NCBI GenBank assembly: GCA_936936565.1
Contig: CAKZIX010000063.1
Location: 1-32,586, forward strand
Origin: an uncultured Nocardiaceae bacterium
Lineage (GTDB): Bacteria > Actinomycetota > Actinomycetes > Mycobacteriales > Mycobacteriaceae
Length of the DNA stretch: 32,586 nucleotides
Direction of reading: 5' to 3'
Position 1 is the stretch's first letter. Every line of letters starts with the position of its first letter. The position numbers and the translations under genes were made by a program. Below, piece by piece: positions 6,573 through 14,877 of this stretch. Below the pieces are notes generated by a model. The model did not search any database, was not told the DNA's origin, and was given only the letters and a program-made list of their open reading frames with translations.

Positions 6573-8186
6573 GTGACCTGGGATTTGTCCGCGGACGTCG
6601 TGGTCGTCGGATACGGCGCGGCGGGCGTTTCGGCCGCGTTGGAGGCGCGTGCGTCCGGTGCCGACGTGCTGGCTTTGGATCGCTTCAACGGCGGCGGCGC
6701 CACCCGGATCTCGGGTGGCGTGGTCTATGCCGGCGGCGGCACGAGCGTGCAACGCAGCGCCGGTGTCACCGACTCGCCCGAGGCGATGCTGGCCTACCTA
6801 CGCATGGAGGTGGGCGACGCGGTGTCCGATACGACGCTGCGCAGATTCGTCGCCGACAGCCCGGCGATGATCGACTGGCTGGCCGCCCACGGCGTGCCGT
6901 TCGACCCCAGCGTGTGCCCGTACCGCACGTCGTATCCCACCAATCGCTACTACCTGTACTTTTCGGGCAGCGAGAAGTCGGGCGGATATCGCGAGACGTC
7001 GTCGCCGGCACCGCGCGGGCACCGGGCCAAGGCCCGCAACGAGTCCGGCCGCATGGTGTACGGCCCGTTGGCCGCGTCGGCGGCGGCGCACGGCGTGCGG
7101 TTCCAGCCGCACACGCGGGTGCTGTCGCTGATCGTCGAGGACGGCCGGGTGGTCGGTGTGCACGCGCGGTCGATGGCCGCCGCACCCGCCGCGATCCGGC
7201 GGCAATTCGCTCGGCTGGCAAAGCTTTCCGCGAAGCCGGGGATGTACTACCCGCCGCTGCGCCGGGCGCTGTCGCGGCGCCTGGCCGCGCTGGAGGCCAA
7301 ACACGCGCGGCCGGTTCGCATCCAGGCCCGCTCCGGGGTGATCGTGAGTGCGGGCGGCTTCATCGCCAACCGCGCTCTGGTCGCCGAACATGCCCCCGCC
7401 TACCGGGGCGGGCTGGCGCTGGGCACCGAGGGCGACGACGGCGCCGGGATCCAGCTCGGCGTCTCGGTCGGCGCGGCGACCGATCGCATGTCACGGGTGT
7501 CGGCCTGGCGGTTCATTGCGCCGCCGAGCGCGCTGCTCGGCAGCCTGCTCGTGGGTCCCGACGGCAAGCGGCTCGCCGACGAATCCCGTTACGGCGCAGC
7601 ACTTGCCGATAGGCTCATCGAGCAGCACGCCGGCGTCGGGTGGCTGCTCGCCGATGCCGAACTGATCCGGGACGCCCGCGCGCAGCTGTCCGGGCAGTCG
7701 CTGTGGTTCCATCGCGTGCAGGCCGAGGGACTGTTCCGCCGGGCCCGGCGCGGGCCCGAGCTGGGGGCGCTGGCCCGGTCCGCCGGGATCGATGCCGACG
7801 CGCTGCTGGCGACCGTCGACGCGCACAACCGCGCCGTCGACTCCGCGGCGCCCGACCCGATGGGCAAGCCCGCCGAGTACGTGCGCCCGCTGCGCACCGC
7901 ACCGTTCTATCTGCTCGACGTGTCCATCAAGCCGAGCGCGCTCAACCCCTGCCCGATGATGACCCTGGGCGGGCTGGTCGTCGACGAAGCCAGTGGCGCA
8001 GTGAAAACCCCTGCGGGCGAATCGATTCCCGGACTGTATGCGGCCGGGCGCAGCGCGGTCGGCATCTGTTCGGAGTCGTACGTGAGTGGGCTTTCGCTCG
8101 CCGACTGCATCTTCTCGGGGCGCCGGGCCGGGCGGTCGGCGGCATCGTCGGTTGCCACACAGGAGGATTCACATGTTGTCCAATGA
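6573..8186 (+). CDS. FAD-dependent 3-ketosteroid dehydrogenase, delta4-(5alpha)-KSTD-like
   Basis: 537 residues. The N-terminal Rossmann motif VVGYGAAG binds FAD (GxGxxG at 13-18). A second FAD-contact region near the C-terminus reads IPGLYAAGRS. The family is FAD_binding_2 (KSTD/fumarate reductase fold). The last conserved block, SESYVSGLSLADCIFSG, has Tyr503-x-Ser505. That spacing matches the Tyr466/Ser468 pair I recall for the R. jostii delta4-(5alpha)-KSTD, and differs from the YPGPGG motif of delta1-KstD. It sits in the kstD slot upstream of hsaE, so delta1 activity cannot be excluded. GTG 6573 was chosen because GGAGG lies 8 nt upstream and the protein then starts close to the FAD motif. 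Its end overlaps hsaE by 14 bp. Confidence 0.85.
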   Translation: MTWDLSADVVVVGYGAAGVSAALEARASGADVLALDRFNGGGATRISGGVVYAGGGTSVQRSAGVTDSPEAMLAYLRMEVGDAVSDTTLRRFVADSPAMIDWLAAHGVPFDPSVCPYRTSYPTNRYYLYFSGSEKSGGYRETSSPAPRGHRAKARNESGRMVYGPLAASAAAHGVRFQPHTRVLSLIVEDGRVVGVHARSMAAAPAAIRRQFARLAKLSAKPGMYYPPLRRALSRRLAALEAKHARPVRIQARSGVIVSAGGFIANRALVAEHAPAYRGGLALGTEGDDGAGIQLGVSVGAATDRMSRVSAWRFIAPPSALLGSLLVGPDGKRLADESRYGAALADRLIEQHAGVGWLLADAELIRDARAQLSGQSLWFHRVQAEGLFRRARRGPELGALARSAGIDADALLATVDAHNRAVDSAAPDPMGKPAEYVRPLRTAPFYLLDVSIKPSALNPCPMMTLGGLVVDEASGAVKTPAGESIPGLYAAGRSAVGICSESYVSGLSLADCIFSGRRAGRSAASSVATQEDSHVVQ

Positions 8187-9018
8187 CGTGCGGCGCACCG
8201 TCGCCGACCGGCTCGCCGCCGCCGAGGCCGACCGAGCCCCGATTGCGCCGCTCACCGACGAGTTCGCCGGCATCGACGTGATCGACGCCTACGAGATCCA
8301 GCTGTTCAACATTCGGCGGCGGCTGGCCACCGGCGCAAAGGTGGTGGGACACAAGGTCGGTCTGTCGTCGAAGGCAATGCAGCACATGATGGGCGTGGAC
8401 GAGCCCGACTACGGGCATCTGCTGGCCGACATGGCGCTGCGCGAAGACGAACCGGTGGACGCGGGGCGCTACTGCTATCCCCGCTGTGAGGTGGAGGTCG
8501 GCTTCGTGTTGGGCGCCGACCTGCCGGGTGCGGAATGCACCGAGGCCGATGTGCTCGCGGCCACCACCGCGTTCGCGCCCGCGATCGAACTCATCGACAG
8601 CCGCATCATCGACTGGAAAATCAAACTGGCGGACACGATTTCGGACAATGCCTCGTCGGCGGGATTCGTGCTCGGCCGCAATCGAGTGGCGCCCGGGGAC
8701 ATCGACGTCACGGCGATCGACGCCGTGTTGTACCGCAACGACGAACAGATCGCGGCCGGCCGCAGCGACGCCGTGCTCGGCGATCCGGTGATCGCGGTCG
8801 CGTGGCTGGCGCGCAAGGTCGCCGGCTTCGGGGTGCGCCTGCGCGCCGGCGACATCGTGTTGCCCGGGTCCTGCACGCGCGCCATCGACGCCCGCCCCGG
8901 CGACCGCTTCCGTGCCGAATTCGACGGTCTCGGAACCGTTTCGCTCGACTTCACCGCCGACGATTCCGCTGCCGCGCCCCATGCACGGCAGTCGGACCGG
9001 CAACCGTCGCCGCAGTAG
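8173..9018 (+). CDS. hsaE: 2-hydroxyhexa-2,4-dienoate hydratase HsaE
   Basis: 281 residues of the 2-keto-4-pentenoate hydratase/FAH superfamily. It hydrates the C6 dienoate released by HsaD to 4-hydroxy-2-oxohexanoate. Visible family blocks are KVVGHKVGLSSKAMQ, PRCEVEVGFVLG (acidic metal ligands), AIELIDSRIIDWKI and GDPVIAVAWLA. The ATG at 8173 has AGGAGG 6 nt upstream and lies inside the end of the preceding gene, so translation is likely coupled. The C-terminal tail after about residue 262 is Ser/Ala/Gln-rich and looks dispensable. The HsaE-HsaG-HsaF order is that of Rv3536c-Rv3534c. Confidence 0.95.
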   Translation: MLSNDVRRTVADRLAAAEADRAPIAPLTDEFAGIDVIDAYEIQLFNIRRRLATGAKVVGHKVGLSSKAMQHMMGVDEPDYGHLLADMALREDEPVDAGRYCYPRCEVEVGFVLGADLPGAECTEADVLAATTAFAPAIELIDSRIIDWKIKLADTISDNASSAGFVLGRNRVAPGDIDVTAIDAVLYRNDEQIAAGRSDAVLGDPVIAVAWLARKVAGFGVRLRAGDIVLPGSCTRAIDARPGDRFRAEFDGLGTVSLDFTADDSAAAPHARQSDRQPSPQ

Positions 9019-9030
9019 GTAGGAGTTCAC

Positions 9031-9927
9031 ATGTCCAAGGCAAGTGTCGCGATCGTCGGATCCGGCAACATCAGTACCGATCTGCTGTACAAGCTGCAAC
9101 GTTCGCCGGTGCTCGAGCCGCGCTGGATGGTCGGCATCGATCCGGACAGCGAAGGGTTGCGTAGGGCTCGTGATCTCGGGCTGGAGACCTCGGCAGATGG
9201 TGTGGGCTGGCTGCTGGCACAGGCTGAGCGGCCGGATCTGCTGTTCGAAGCCACCTCGGCGTACGTACATCGCAGTGCCGCACCGCAGTACGCCGAAGCC
9301 GGTATTCGGGCCGTCGACCTGACTCCGGCGGCGGTGGGGCCGGCGGTCGTGCCGCCGGTGAATCTGGGCGAGCATCTGGACGCTCCCAACGTCAACATGA
9401 TCACCTGCGGCGGGCAGGCGACGATCCCGATGGTGGCGGCAGTGTCGCGGGTCGTGCCGGTGCCGTACGCCGAGATCGTGGCCTCGGTGGCGTCGGTGTC
9501 CGCGGGGCCGGGTACCCGCGCCAACATCGACGAGTTCACCAAGACCACCAGCCGTGGCGTGGAGACCATGGGCGGTGCCGCCCGCGGCAAGGCGATCATC
9601 GTGCTGAACCCGGCCGATCCGCCGATGATCATGCGTGACACCATCTTCTGCGCGATTCCCGAGGACGCCGACCATGCCGCGATCGCTGCCTCGGTGCACG
9701 AGATGGTGCGTGCGGTGCAGGAGTACGTGCCCGGCTACCGGCTGCTCAACGAGCCGCAGTTCGATCCGCCCAATGCGGTGTCGGGTGGCTTGGCGAAGGT
9801 GTCGATCTTCGTGGAAGTCGAAGGGGCAGGGGACTTTTTGCCGCCGTACGCCGGCAACCTCGACATCATGACCGCGGCCGCGGTCCGGGTCGGCGAACGC
9901 ATCGCCCAGCAACTCACCAAGGTGTAG
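9031..9927 (+). CDS. hsaG: acylating propanal/acetaldehyde dehydrogenase HsaG
   Basis: 298 residues. The N-terminal Rossmann motif is VAIVGSGNISTDL (about 6-18), and the catalytic Cys126 lies in NMITCGGQATIP. It converts propanal delivered by HsaF into propionyl-CoA with NAD+ and CoA. The enzyme normally channels substrate in a heterotetramer with the aldolase (BphI-BphJ and DmpG-DmpF precedents), and the gene sits directly upstream of hsaF with a 12-bp gap. AGGAG precedes the ATG. The length is typical. Confidence 0.96.
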   Translation: MSKASVAIVGSGNISTDLLYKLQRSPVLEPRWMVGIDPDSEGLRRARDLGLETSADGVGWLLAQAERPDLLFEATSAYVHRSAAPQYAEAGIRAVDLTPAAVGPAVVPPVNLGEHLDAPNVNMITCGGQATIPMVAAVSRVVPVPYAEIVASVASVSAGPGTRANIDEFTKTTSRGVETMGGAARGKAIIVLNPADPPMIMRDTIFCAIPEDADHAAIAASVHEMVRAVQEYVPGYRLLNEPQFDPPNAVSGGLAKVSIFVEVEGAGDFLPPYAGNLDIMTAAAVRVGERIAQQLTKV

Positions 9928-9939
9928 GGAGCCCGCGTC

Positions 9940-10971
9940 ATGCCATTCTCCGAACAGCTCGACATCCGCGTCACCGACACGTCGTTGCGCGACGGCTCCC
10001 ACCACAAGCGCCACCAGTTCATGGCCGCCGACGTCGAAAACATCGTCGCCGCGTTGGATGCGGCCGGTGTGCCGGTGCTCGAGGTCACCCACGGCGACGG
10101 CCTCGGCGGCTCGTCGTTCAACTACGGCTTCTCCAAAACGCCCGAGCAGGAACTGATCTCGATCGCGGCCACGACCGCCAAGCAGGCCAAGATCGCGGTG
10201 CTGATGCTGCCGGGCGTCGGCGTCAAGGAAGACATCACGATCGCCCATGACAACGGTGCCTCGATCTGCCGCATCGCGACCCACTGCACGGAAGCCGATG
10301 TCTCCGTTCAGCATTTCGGGCTGGCCCGGGAGCGCGGCATGGAGACCGTCGGCTTCCTGATGATGTCGCACTCGCAGCCCCCCGAGACGCTGGCCAAGCA
10401 GGCGCGCATCATGGCCGACGCCGGCTGCCAGTGCGTGTACGTCGTCGACTCGGCGGGTGCGCTGGTGCTGGAGCAGGTGTCCGATCGCGTGGCGGCCTTG
10501 GTCGCCGAGCTGGGCGACGACGCGCAGGTCGGCTTCCACGGCCACGAAAATCTCGACCTCGCGGTCGCCAATTCGGTATACGCGGTGCGCGCCGGGGCGT
10601 TGCAGATCGACGGCAGCGCCCGGCGGTTCGGCGCCGGTGCGGGTAACACCCCGGTCGAGGCGTTCGTCGGCGTCTGCGACAAGCTCGGCATCCGGACCGG
10701 GATCGATTTCTTCGCCATCGCCGACGCCGCCGAAGATGTGGTGCGCCCGGTGATGCCGCAGGAATGTCTGCTGGACCGGCAGGCGCTGATGATGGGCTAC
10801 GCCGGGGTGTACTCGAGTTTCCTCAAACACGCCGAATTGCAAGCCCAGCGCTACGACGTCTCGGCAGCGGCGCTGCTGGTCCGCGCCGGCGAACGCAAAC
10901 TCGTCGGCGGCCAGGAAGACCAGCTCATCGACATCGCCCTCGAACTACAGCGGGAGCAGCGTCGCGGGTAG
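9940..10971 (+). CDS. hsaF: 4-hydroxy-2-oxovalerate/hexanoate aldolase HsaF
   Basis: 343 residues, a DmpG/BphI-type class II aldolase. The active-site start is VTDTSLRDGSHHKRH (Arg17, Asp18, His21). The metal-binding FHGHENLDLA supplies His200 and His202 together with Asp18. A C-terminal communication domain follows (about 280-343) with the dimer-partner features of the family. It splits 4-hydroxy-2-oxohexanoate into pyruvate and propanal, which goes to HsaG. It is the last gene of the plus-strand unit begun at 6573 and ends 62 bp from the convergent small gene. Confidence 0.96.
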   Translation: MPFSEQLDIRVTDTSLRDGSHHKRHQFMAADVENIVAALDAAGVPVLEVTHGDGLGGSSFNYGFSKTPEQELISIAATTAKQAKIAVLMLPGVGVKEDITIAHDNGASICRIATHCTEADVSVQHFGLARERGMETVGFLMMSHSQPPETLAKQARIMADAGCQCVYVVDSAGALVLEQVSDRVAALVAELGDDAQVGFHGHENLDLAVANSVYAVRAGALQIDGSARRFGAGAGNTPVEAFVGVCDKLGIRTGIDFFAIADAAEDVVRPVMPQECLLDRQALMMGYAGVYSSFLKHAELQAQRYDVSAAALLVRAGERKLVGGQEDQLIDIALELQREQRRG

Positions 10972-11033
10972 CGCCCGCCCCCGCGCGAGTCGATGGTGGT
11001 GAACGCAAGCTGGCCCGAATGCGTACGCAGCCA

Positions 11034-11330
11034 TCACTTCGAACCGTCGACGGCGGTGATCGACTCCGCCAAGTGCGGGCAGGAATCGCGGAGGGACCGG
11101 TGTGCGTCGGCCGCGAAAATCGGGCAGGCCGACACGTCCGAGGTCCACTGCACGCTGGTGTGTTGCGGGCTGTGCTTGCGCACCAGCACGCGCACCGCGC
11201 AGGACGCGCAGCGCACCGGGTGCATGCCTGCCTCGGTGTAGGTGCGCCGGTCCGCGGCGGTTTGCTCGCGGACGGCTGCGCTGCGCACGGGATCGCCTTC
11301 GAAGTCGGGTGCCTTGGCCCACGAATCCAT
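11034..11330 (-). CDS. 98-aa Cys-motif protein divergent from hsaA
   Basis: 98 residues, soluble. Six cysteines are grouped as CASC (about 41-44), then single Cys in VSACP and DSCPHL, with His in HSPQHTSVQW and PHLAES. The arrangement suggests a small zinc-ribbon or metal-binding fold, though not a classical ferredoxin motif. It is divergent from hsaA and shares the 55-bp intergenic region containing a perfect KstR site, so it is probably part of the steroid regulon. Mycobacteria have kshB in the corresponding place. I do not recognise a named family. Internal conserved-looking blocks and the divergent promoter argue that it is a real gene. Confidence 0.72.
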   Translation of the reverse strand: MDSWAKAPDFEGDPVRSAAVREQTAADRRTYTEAGMHPVRCASCAVRVLVRKHSPQHTSVQWTSDVSACPIFAADAHRSLRDSCPHLAESITAVDGSK

Positions 11331-11360
11331 GTGTCCACGCTAACCGATCTCGACACAAAC

Positions 11361-11374
11361 TGAAACGTGTTCTA
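11361..11374. promoter_or_regulatory. KstR operator (perfect match), site 3
   Basis: TGAAACGTGTTCTA matches TnnAACnnGTTnnA at every fixed position. It overlaps a TAGTGT hexamer (11373-11378) placed 7 nt before the GTG of hsaA, so KstR would block a leaderless hsaA promoter. It is 30 bp from the start of the divergent 98-aa gene. Confidence 0.85.
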
Positions 11375-11385
11375 GTGTTGGTTCC

Positions 11386-12552
11386 GTGACCACCGCAGAT
11401 GTTGTCCAGCGAGTCGACGCTCTCCTCCCGACGTTGCGCGAGCGCGCGCAGGAGACCGAGGATCTGCGCCGCCTGCCCGACGAAACCGTCAAGTCGCTGC
11501 AGGAGACCGGCTTCTTCAAGCTGCTGCAGCCGGCGCAATGGGGCGGCTACGAGTGCGATCCCGTGCTCTTCTACGACACCGTCCGCAAGCTCGCGAGCGC
11601 GTGCGGGTCCACCGGATGGGTGGCCTCGATCATCGGCGTGCACAACTGGCACCTGGCGCTGTTCGATCAGCAGGCCCAAGAAGACATCTGGGGCGCGGAT
11701 ACCGACGTGCGGATCTCCTCGTCGTATGCCCCGATGGGCAAGGGCGACGTGGCCGACGGTGGCTATGTGGTCAACGGATCCTGGGCCTGGTCGTCGGGCT
11801 GTGACCATGCGACGTGGGCCGTGCTCGGCGGTCCGGTGATCAAGGACGGGCGCCCGGTGGATTTCGGCAGCTTCCTGATCCCCCGAGAGGACTACCGCAT
11901 CGACGACGTGTGGAACGTGGTGGGCCTGCGCGGTACCGGCAGCAATACCGTTGTGGTCGAAGACGTTTTCGTCCCACGGCACCGGTTTCTCAGCTTTCGC
12001 GCCATGAGCGAGCTGAAATCTCCAGGGCTGCAGCAGAATACCGCGCCCGTGTACAAGATGCCTTGGGGCACAATTCATCCCACCACAATTTCGGCACCGA
12101 TCGTCGGCATGGCCTACGGCGCCTACGCCGCGCACGTCGTGCATCAGGGCAAGCGCATCCGGGCTGCGTTCGCCGGCGAGAAGGCCAAAGACGATCCGTT
12201 CGCCAAGGTGCGCATCGCCGAGGCGTCCAGCGACATCGACGCCGCCTGGCGCCAGCTGTCGGGCAACGTGGCCGACGAGTACGCGCTGTTGTGCGCCGGC
12301 GCGGACATCCCCTTCGAGCTGCGGCTGCGGGCGCGCCGGGACCAGGTGCGCGCCACCGGCCGGGCAATCGCCTCGATCGACAAGCTCTTCGAGAGCTCAG
12401 GTGCGACGGCGCTGGCCAACGGTACTCCGCTGCAACGCTTTTGGCGCGACGCGCATGCCGGCCGGGTGCATGCCGCCAACGATCCCGAGCGGGCCTACAC
12501 GATGTTCGGTGCGGGCGAGTTCGGCCTGCCGATCGCGGACACGATGGTGTAG
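11386..12552 (+). CDS. hsaA: 3-HSA hydroxylase, oxygenase component HsaA
   Basis: 388 residues, a flavin-dependent monooxygenase with the acyl-CoA dehydrogenase fold (group D). It hydroxylates 3-HSA to the catechol 3,4-DHSA using FMNH2 from HsaB. Family blocks seen: LLQPAQWGGYE near the N-terminus, CGSTGWVASIIGVHNWHLA, the flavin-region YVVNGSWAWSSGCDHATW, and the C-terminal FGAGEFGLPIADTMV. The length is within a few residues of the mycobacterial enzyme. The GTG start follows a TAGTGT hexamer and the KstR site with no Shine-Dalgarno sequence, suggesting leaderless mRNA. The gene order hsaA-hsaD-hsaC-hsaB is that of M. tuberculosis Rv3570c-Rv3567c. Confidence 0.96.
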   Translation: MTTADVVQRVDALLPTLRERAQETEDLRRLPDETVKSLQETGFFKLLQPAQWGGYECDPVLFYDTVRKLASACGSTGWVASIIGVHNWHLALFDQQAQEDIWGADTDVRISSSYAPMGKGDVADGGYVVNGSWAWSSGCDHATWAVLGGPVIKDGRPVDFGSFLIPREDYRIDDVWNVVGLRGTGSNTVVVEDVFVPRHRFLSFRAMSELKSPGLQQNTAPVYKMPWGTIHPTTISAPIVGMAYGAYAAHVVHQGKRIRAAFAGEKAKDDPFAKVRIAEASSDIDAAWRQLSGNVADEYALLCAGADIPFELRLRARRDQVRATGRAIASIDKLFESSGATALANGTPLQRFWRDAHAGRVHAANDPERAYTMFGAGEFGLPIADTMV

Positions 12553-12554
12553 CG

Positions 12555-13415
12555 ATGACGGCCGTCGAGGAGCTCACCTTCGAGTCGACGTCGCGGTTCG
12601 CCCAGGTGCGTCCGGACCTGCGCCTGCACTACCACGACGCCGGCACCGGCGACGTCGTCGTGCTGCTGCACGGCGGCGGCCCCGGCGCGTCGTCGTGGTC
12701 GAACTTCGCGCGCAACATTCCCGTGCTGGCCGAACGCTTTCGGGTGCTGGCCGTCGATCAGCCCGGCTTCGGCCGGTCCGACAAGCCGGTCGAGCATCCA
12801 CAGTACTTCGCGCACAGCGCCGCCGCGCTCGACGACCTACTGACCACGCTCGACGTGCCGGGCCGCGTGCACCTGCTGGGCAACTCGTTGGGCGGCGGCA
12901 CCGCGGTGCGCTTTGCGCTGGACTACCCGCACCGGGCGGGGCGGCTCGTGCTCATGGGCCCAGGTGGCCTGAGCCTCAACCTGTTTGCCCCCGACCCGAC
13001 GGAGGGCGTCAAGGCCCTGGCGAAGTTCAACAACGATCCGACCCCGGAGCGGCTGGCGGCCTTCCTGCGGATCATGGTTTTCGACCAATCGCTCGTCACG
13101 CCCGAACTGATCGCGGAACGGTTCGCCACGGCCGGCACCCCGGAATCCCTGGCGGCCATGCGGGCGATGGGAAAGTCGTTCTCGGGACCGGACTTCGAAC
13201 TCGGCATGCTCTGGCGCGAGGCGTACCGGCTGCGCCAGCGGGTGCTGCTGATCTGGGGCCGCGAAGACCGCGTGAACCCGCTCGACGGGGCGCTGGTCGC
13301 GCTCAAGGTGATCCCACGGGCGCAGCTGCACGTCTTCGGTGGCTGTGGACATTGGGCCCAGCTCGAGAAGTTCGACGAATTCAACCGTCTCGCAATCTCT
13401 TTCCTCACCGATTAG
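12555..13415 (+). CDS. hsaD: 4,9-DSHA hydrolase HsaD (C-C bond hydrolase)
   Basis: 286 residues, an alpha/beta hydrolase of the meta-cleavage product class. The catalytic triad is Ser111 (LLGNSLGGGT), Asp238 (WGREDRVNP) and His266 (GGCGHWAQLE), all offset by three from the Ser114/Asp241/His269 I recall for M. tuberculosis HsaD. The oxyanion-hole segment LLHGGGPGASSW is intact. It cleaves 4,9-DSHA into 2-hydroxyhexa-2,4-dienoate (to HsaE) and DOHNAA/HIP (to FadD3), and so joins the two halves of the window. The gene starts 2 bp after the hsaA stop. Confidence 0.97.
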   Translation: MTAVEELTFESTSRFAQVRPDLRLHYHDAGTGDVVVLLHGGGPGASSWSNFARNIPVLAERFRVLAVDQPGFGRSDKPVEHPQYFAHSAAALDDLLTTLDVPGRVHLLGNSLGGGTAVRFALDYPHRAGRLVLMGPGGLSLNLFAPDPTEGVKALAKFNNDPTPERLAAFLRIMVFDQSLVTPELIAERFATAGTPESLAAMRAMGKSFSGPDFELGMLWREAYRLRQRVLLIWGREDRVNPLDGALVALKVIPRAQLHVFGGCGHWAQLEKFDEFNRLAISFLTD

Positions 13416-13423
13416 GCATTGAT

Positions 13424-14326
13424 ATGGGTCTGCGTTCATTGGGCTACATGCGCATCGAGGCCACCGACATGGCGGCCTGGCACGAGTACGGGCTCAAGGT
13501 GCTGGGCATGGTGGCCGGCAAAGGCGCCGATCCGGATGCGCTCTATCTGCGGATGGACGACTTTCCGGCGCGGCTGGTGATCGTGCCCGGCACCCACGAC
13601 CGGTTGCTGGCTTCCGGTTGGGAGACCGCGAATGCCGCCGAACTACAAGATGTTCGGGACCGGCTCGACGCGGCCGGCGTGTCCTACAAGGAGGCCACCG
13701 CCGAGCAACTGGGCGACCGCCGGGTCGACGAGATGATCGTCTTCGAGGACCCGTCGGGCAATGTGCTCGAGGCCTTTCACGGGGCGGCGCTCGAGCATCG
13801 GCGCGTGGTCAGCCCGTACGGGCATCGGTTCGTCACCGGTGCGCAGGGGCTCGGGCACGTGGTGTTGTCCACCAAGGACGACGAGGCGGCGCTGCATTTC
13901 TATCGCGACGTGCTGGGCTTCCGGCTGCGCGACTCGATGCGCCTGCCCCCGCAACTGGTCGGGCGGCCCGCCGACGGTCCGCCGGCCTGGCTGCGGTTCT
14001 TCGGGTGCAACCCGCGCCACCACTCGCTGGCCTTCCTGCCCATGCCGCGCCCGAGCGGGATCGTGCATCTGATGGTGGAGGTGGAGAACGCCGACGACGT
14101 GGGGCTGTGCCTGGACCGCGCCCTGCGCCGCAAGGTGCCGATGTCGGCGACGCTGGGCCGCCACGTCAACGATCAGATGCTGTCGTTCTATATGAAGACG
14201 CCGGGCGGTTTCGACGTCGAATTCGGTTGCGAGGGACTGCAAGTCGAAGACGACGACTGGATCGCCCGGGAAAGTACGGCGGTTTCGCTGTGGGGACACG
14301 ACTTTTCGGTGGGATTCCGGCCGTGA
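13424..14326 (+). CDS. hsaC: extradiol dioxygenase HsaC
   Basis: 300 residues, a two-domain type I extradiol dioxygenase that cleaves the catecholic A ring of 3,4-DHSA. The Fe(II) ligands are His145 (QGLGHVVLST), His215 (SGIVHLMVE) and Glu266 (FDVEFGCEG), the same numbers I recall for the mycobacterial enzyme. The active-site pair HHSLAF (199-204) is present. An ATG 8 bp after the hsaD stop was chosen because MGLRSLGYMRIEA is the standard N-terminus. The stop overlaps the hsaB GTG. Confidence 0.97.
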   Translation: MGLRSLGYMRIEATDMAAWHEYGLKVLGMVAGKGADPDALYLRMDDFPARLVIVPGTHDRLLASGWETANAAELQDVRDRLDAAGVSYKEATAEQLGDRRVDEMIVFEDPSGNVLEAFHGAALEHRRVVSPYGHRFVTGAQGLGHVVLSTKDDEAALHFYRDVLGFRLRDSMRLPPQLVGRPADGPPAWLRFFGCNPRHHSLAFLPMPRPSGIVHLMVEVENADDVGLCLDRALRRKVPMSATLGRHVNDQMLSFYMKTPGGFDVEFGCEGLQVEDDDWIARESTAVSLWGHDFSVGFRP

Positions 14327-14877
14327 GCATCGAGCCGCGCACGTATCGGACGGTCCTGGGGCAGTTCTGCAGCGGCATCACCATCGTCACCACGGCCGGT
14401 GAGTCCGGACCGGTCGGCTTCGCCTGCCAGTCCTTCGCCGCGTTGTCTCTGGACCCGCCGCTGGTGATGTTCTGTCCGACAAAGGTTTCCCGATCCTGGG
14501 CGGCGATCGAACGCAGCGGCCGGTTCTGCGTCAACGTGCTCGCCGAACAACAGCAGGCGGTATGCGCCCGCTTCGGCTCCCGGGAGCCCGACAAGTTCGC
14601 CGGAATCGACTGGAAGCCGTCCGATCTGGGCTCGCCCGTGCTCGCGGGCGCGTTGGCGCACATCGACTGCACGGTCGAGCGCGTCTGTGACGGCGGCGAC
14701 CACCACATCGTCGTCGGCCGGGTGCACGGCCTGTCGGAGGTCGGCCCCGCCGGGCGCCCGCTGCTGTTCTACCGCGGCCAGTATTCGGCCATCGAGCCGG
14801 ACAAGACGGTGCCCGCGCCGTGGCGCGCCGACCTCGACGACTTCCTGACGCGGACCACGCTGGACACCTGGCTTTAA
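14323..14877 (+). CDS. hsaB: flavin reductase HsaB, partner of HsaA
   Basis: 184 residues, flavin reductase-like split-barrel domain. Seen: FCSGITIVTTAGESGPVGFACQSF-like flavin-binding start (about residues 15-38), LDPPLVMFCPTKVSRSW, GRFCVNVLAEQQ, and the C-terminal LLFYRGQYSAIE. It reduces FMN with NADH for HsaA. The GTG overlaps the hsaC stop (GTGA). It is the last gene of the hsa unit. The vapB remnant begins within a few bases of its stop codon, so a past rearrangement seems to have landed exactly at its 3' end. Confidence 0.95.
   Translation: MSIEPRTYRTVLGQFCSGITIVTTAGESGPVGFACQSFAALSLDPPLVMFCPTKVSRSWAAIERSGRFCVNVLAEQQQAVCARFGSREPDKFAGIDWKPSDLGSPVLAGALAHIDCTVERVCDGGDHHIVVGRVHGLSEVGPAGRPLLFYRGQYSAIEPDKTVPAPWRADLDDFLTRTTLDTWL

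Noticed and set aside
7942..10842. Very long minus-strand open frame (966 codons) opposite hsaE-hsaG-hsaF
   Set aside because: It is antisense to three clearly recognised enzymes; its His/Arg/Asp-rich composition is typical of the complementary frame in high-GC DNA.
11034..11330. Ferredoxin (electron carrier for a steroid oxygenase)
   Set aside because: Cysteine spacing does not match 2Fe-2S plant-type or 4Fe-4S motifs, so only a generic metal-binding suggestion is kept.
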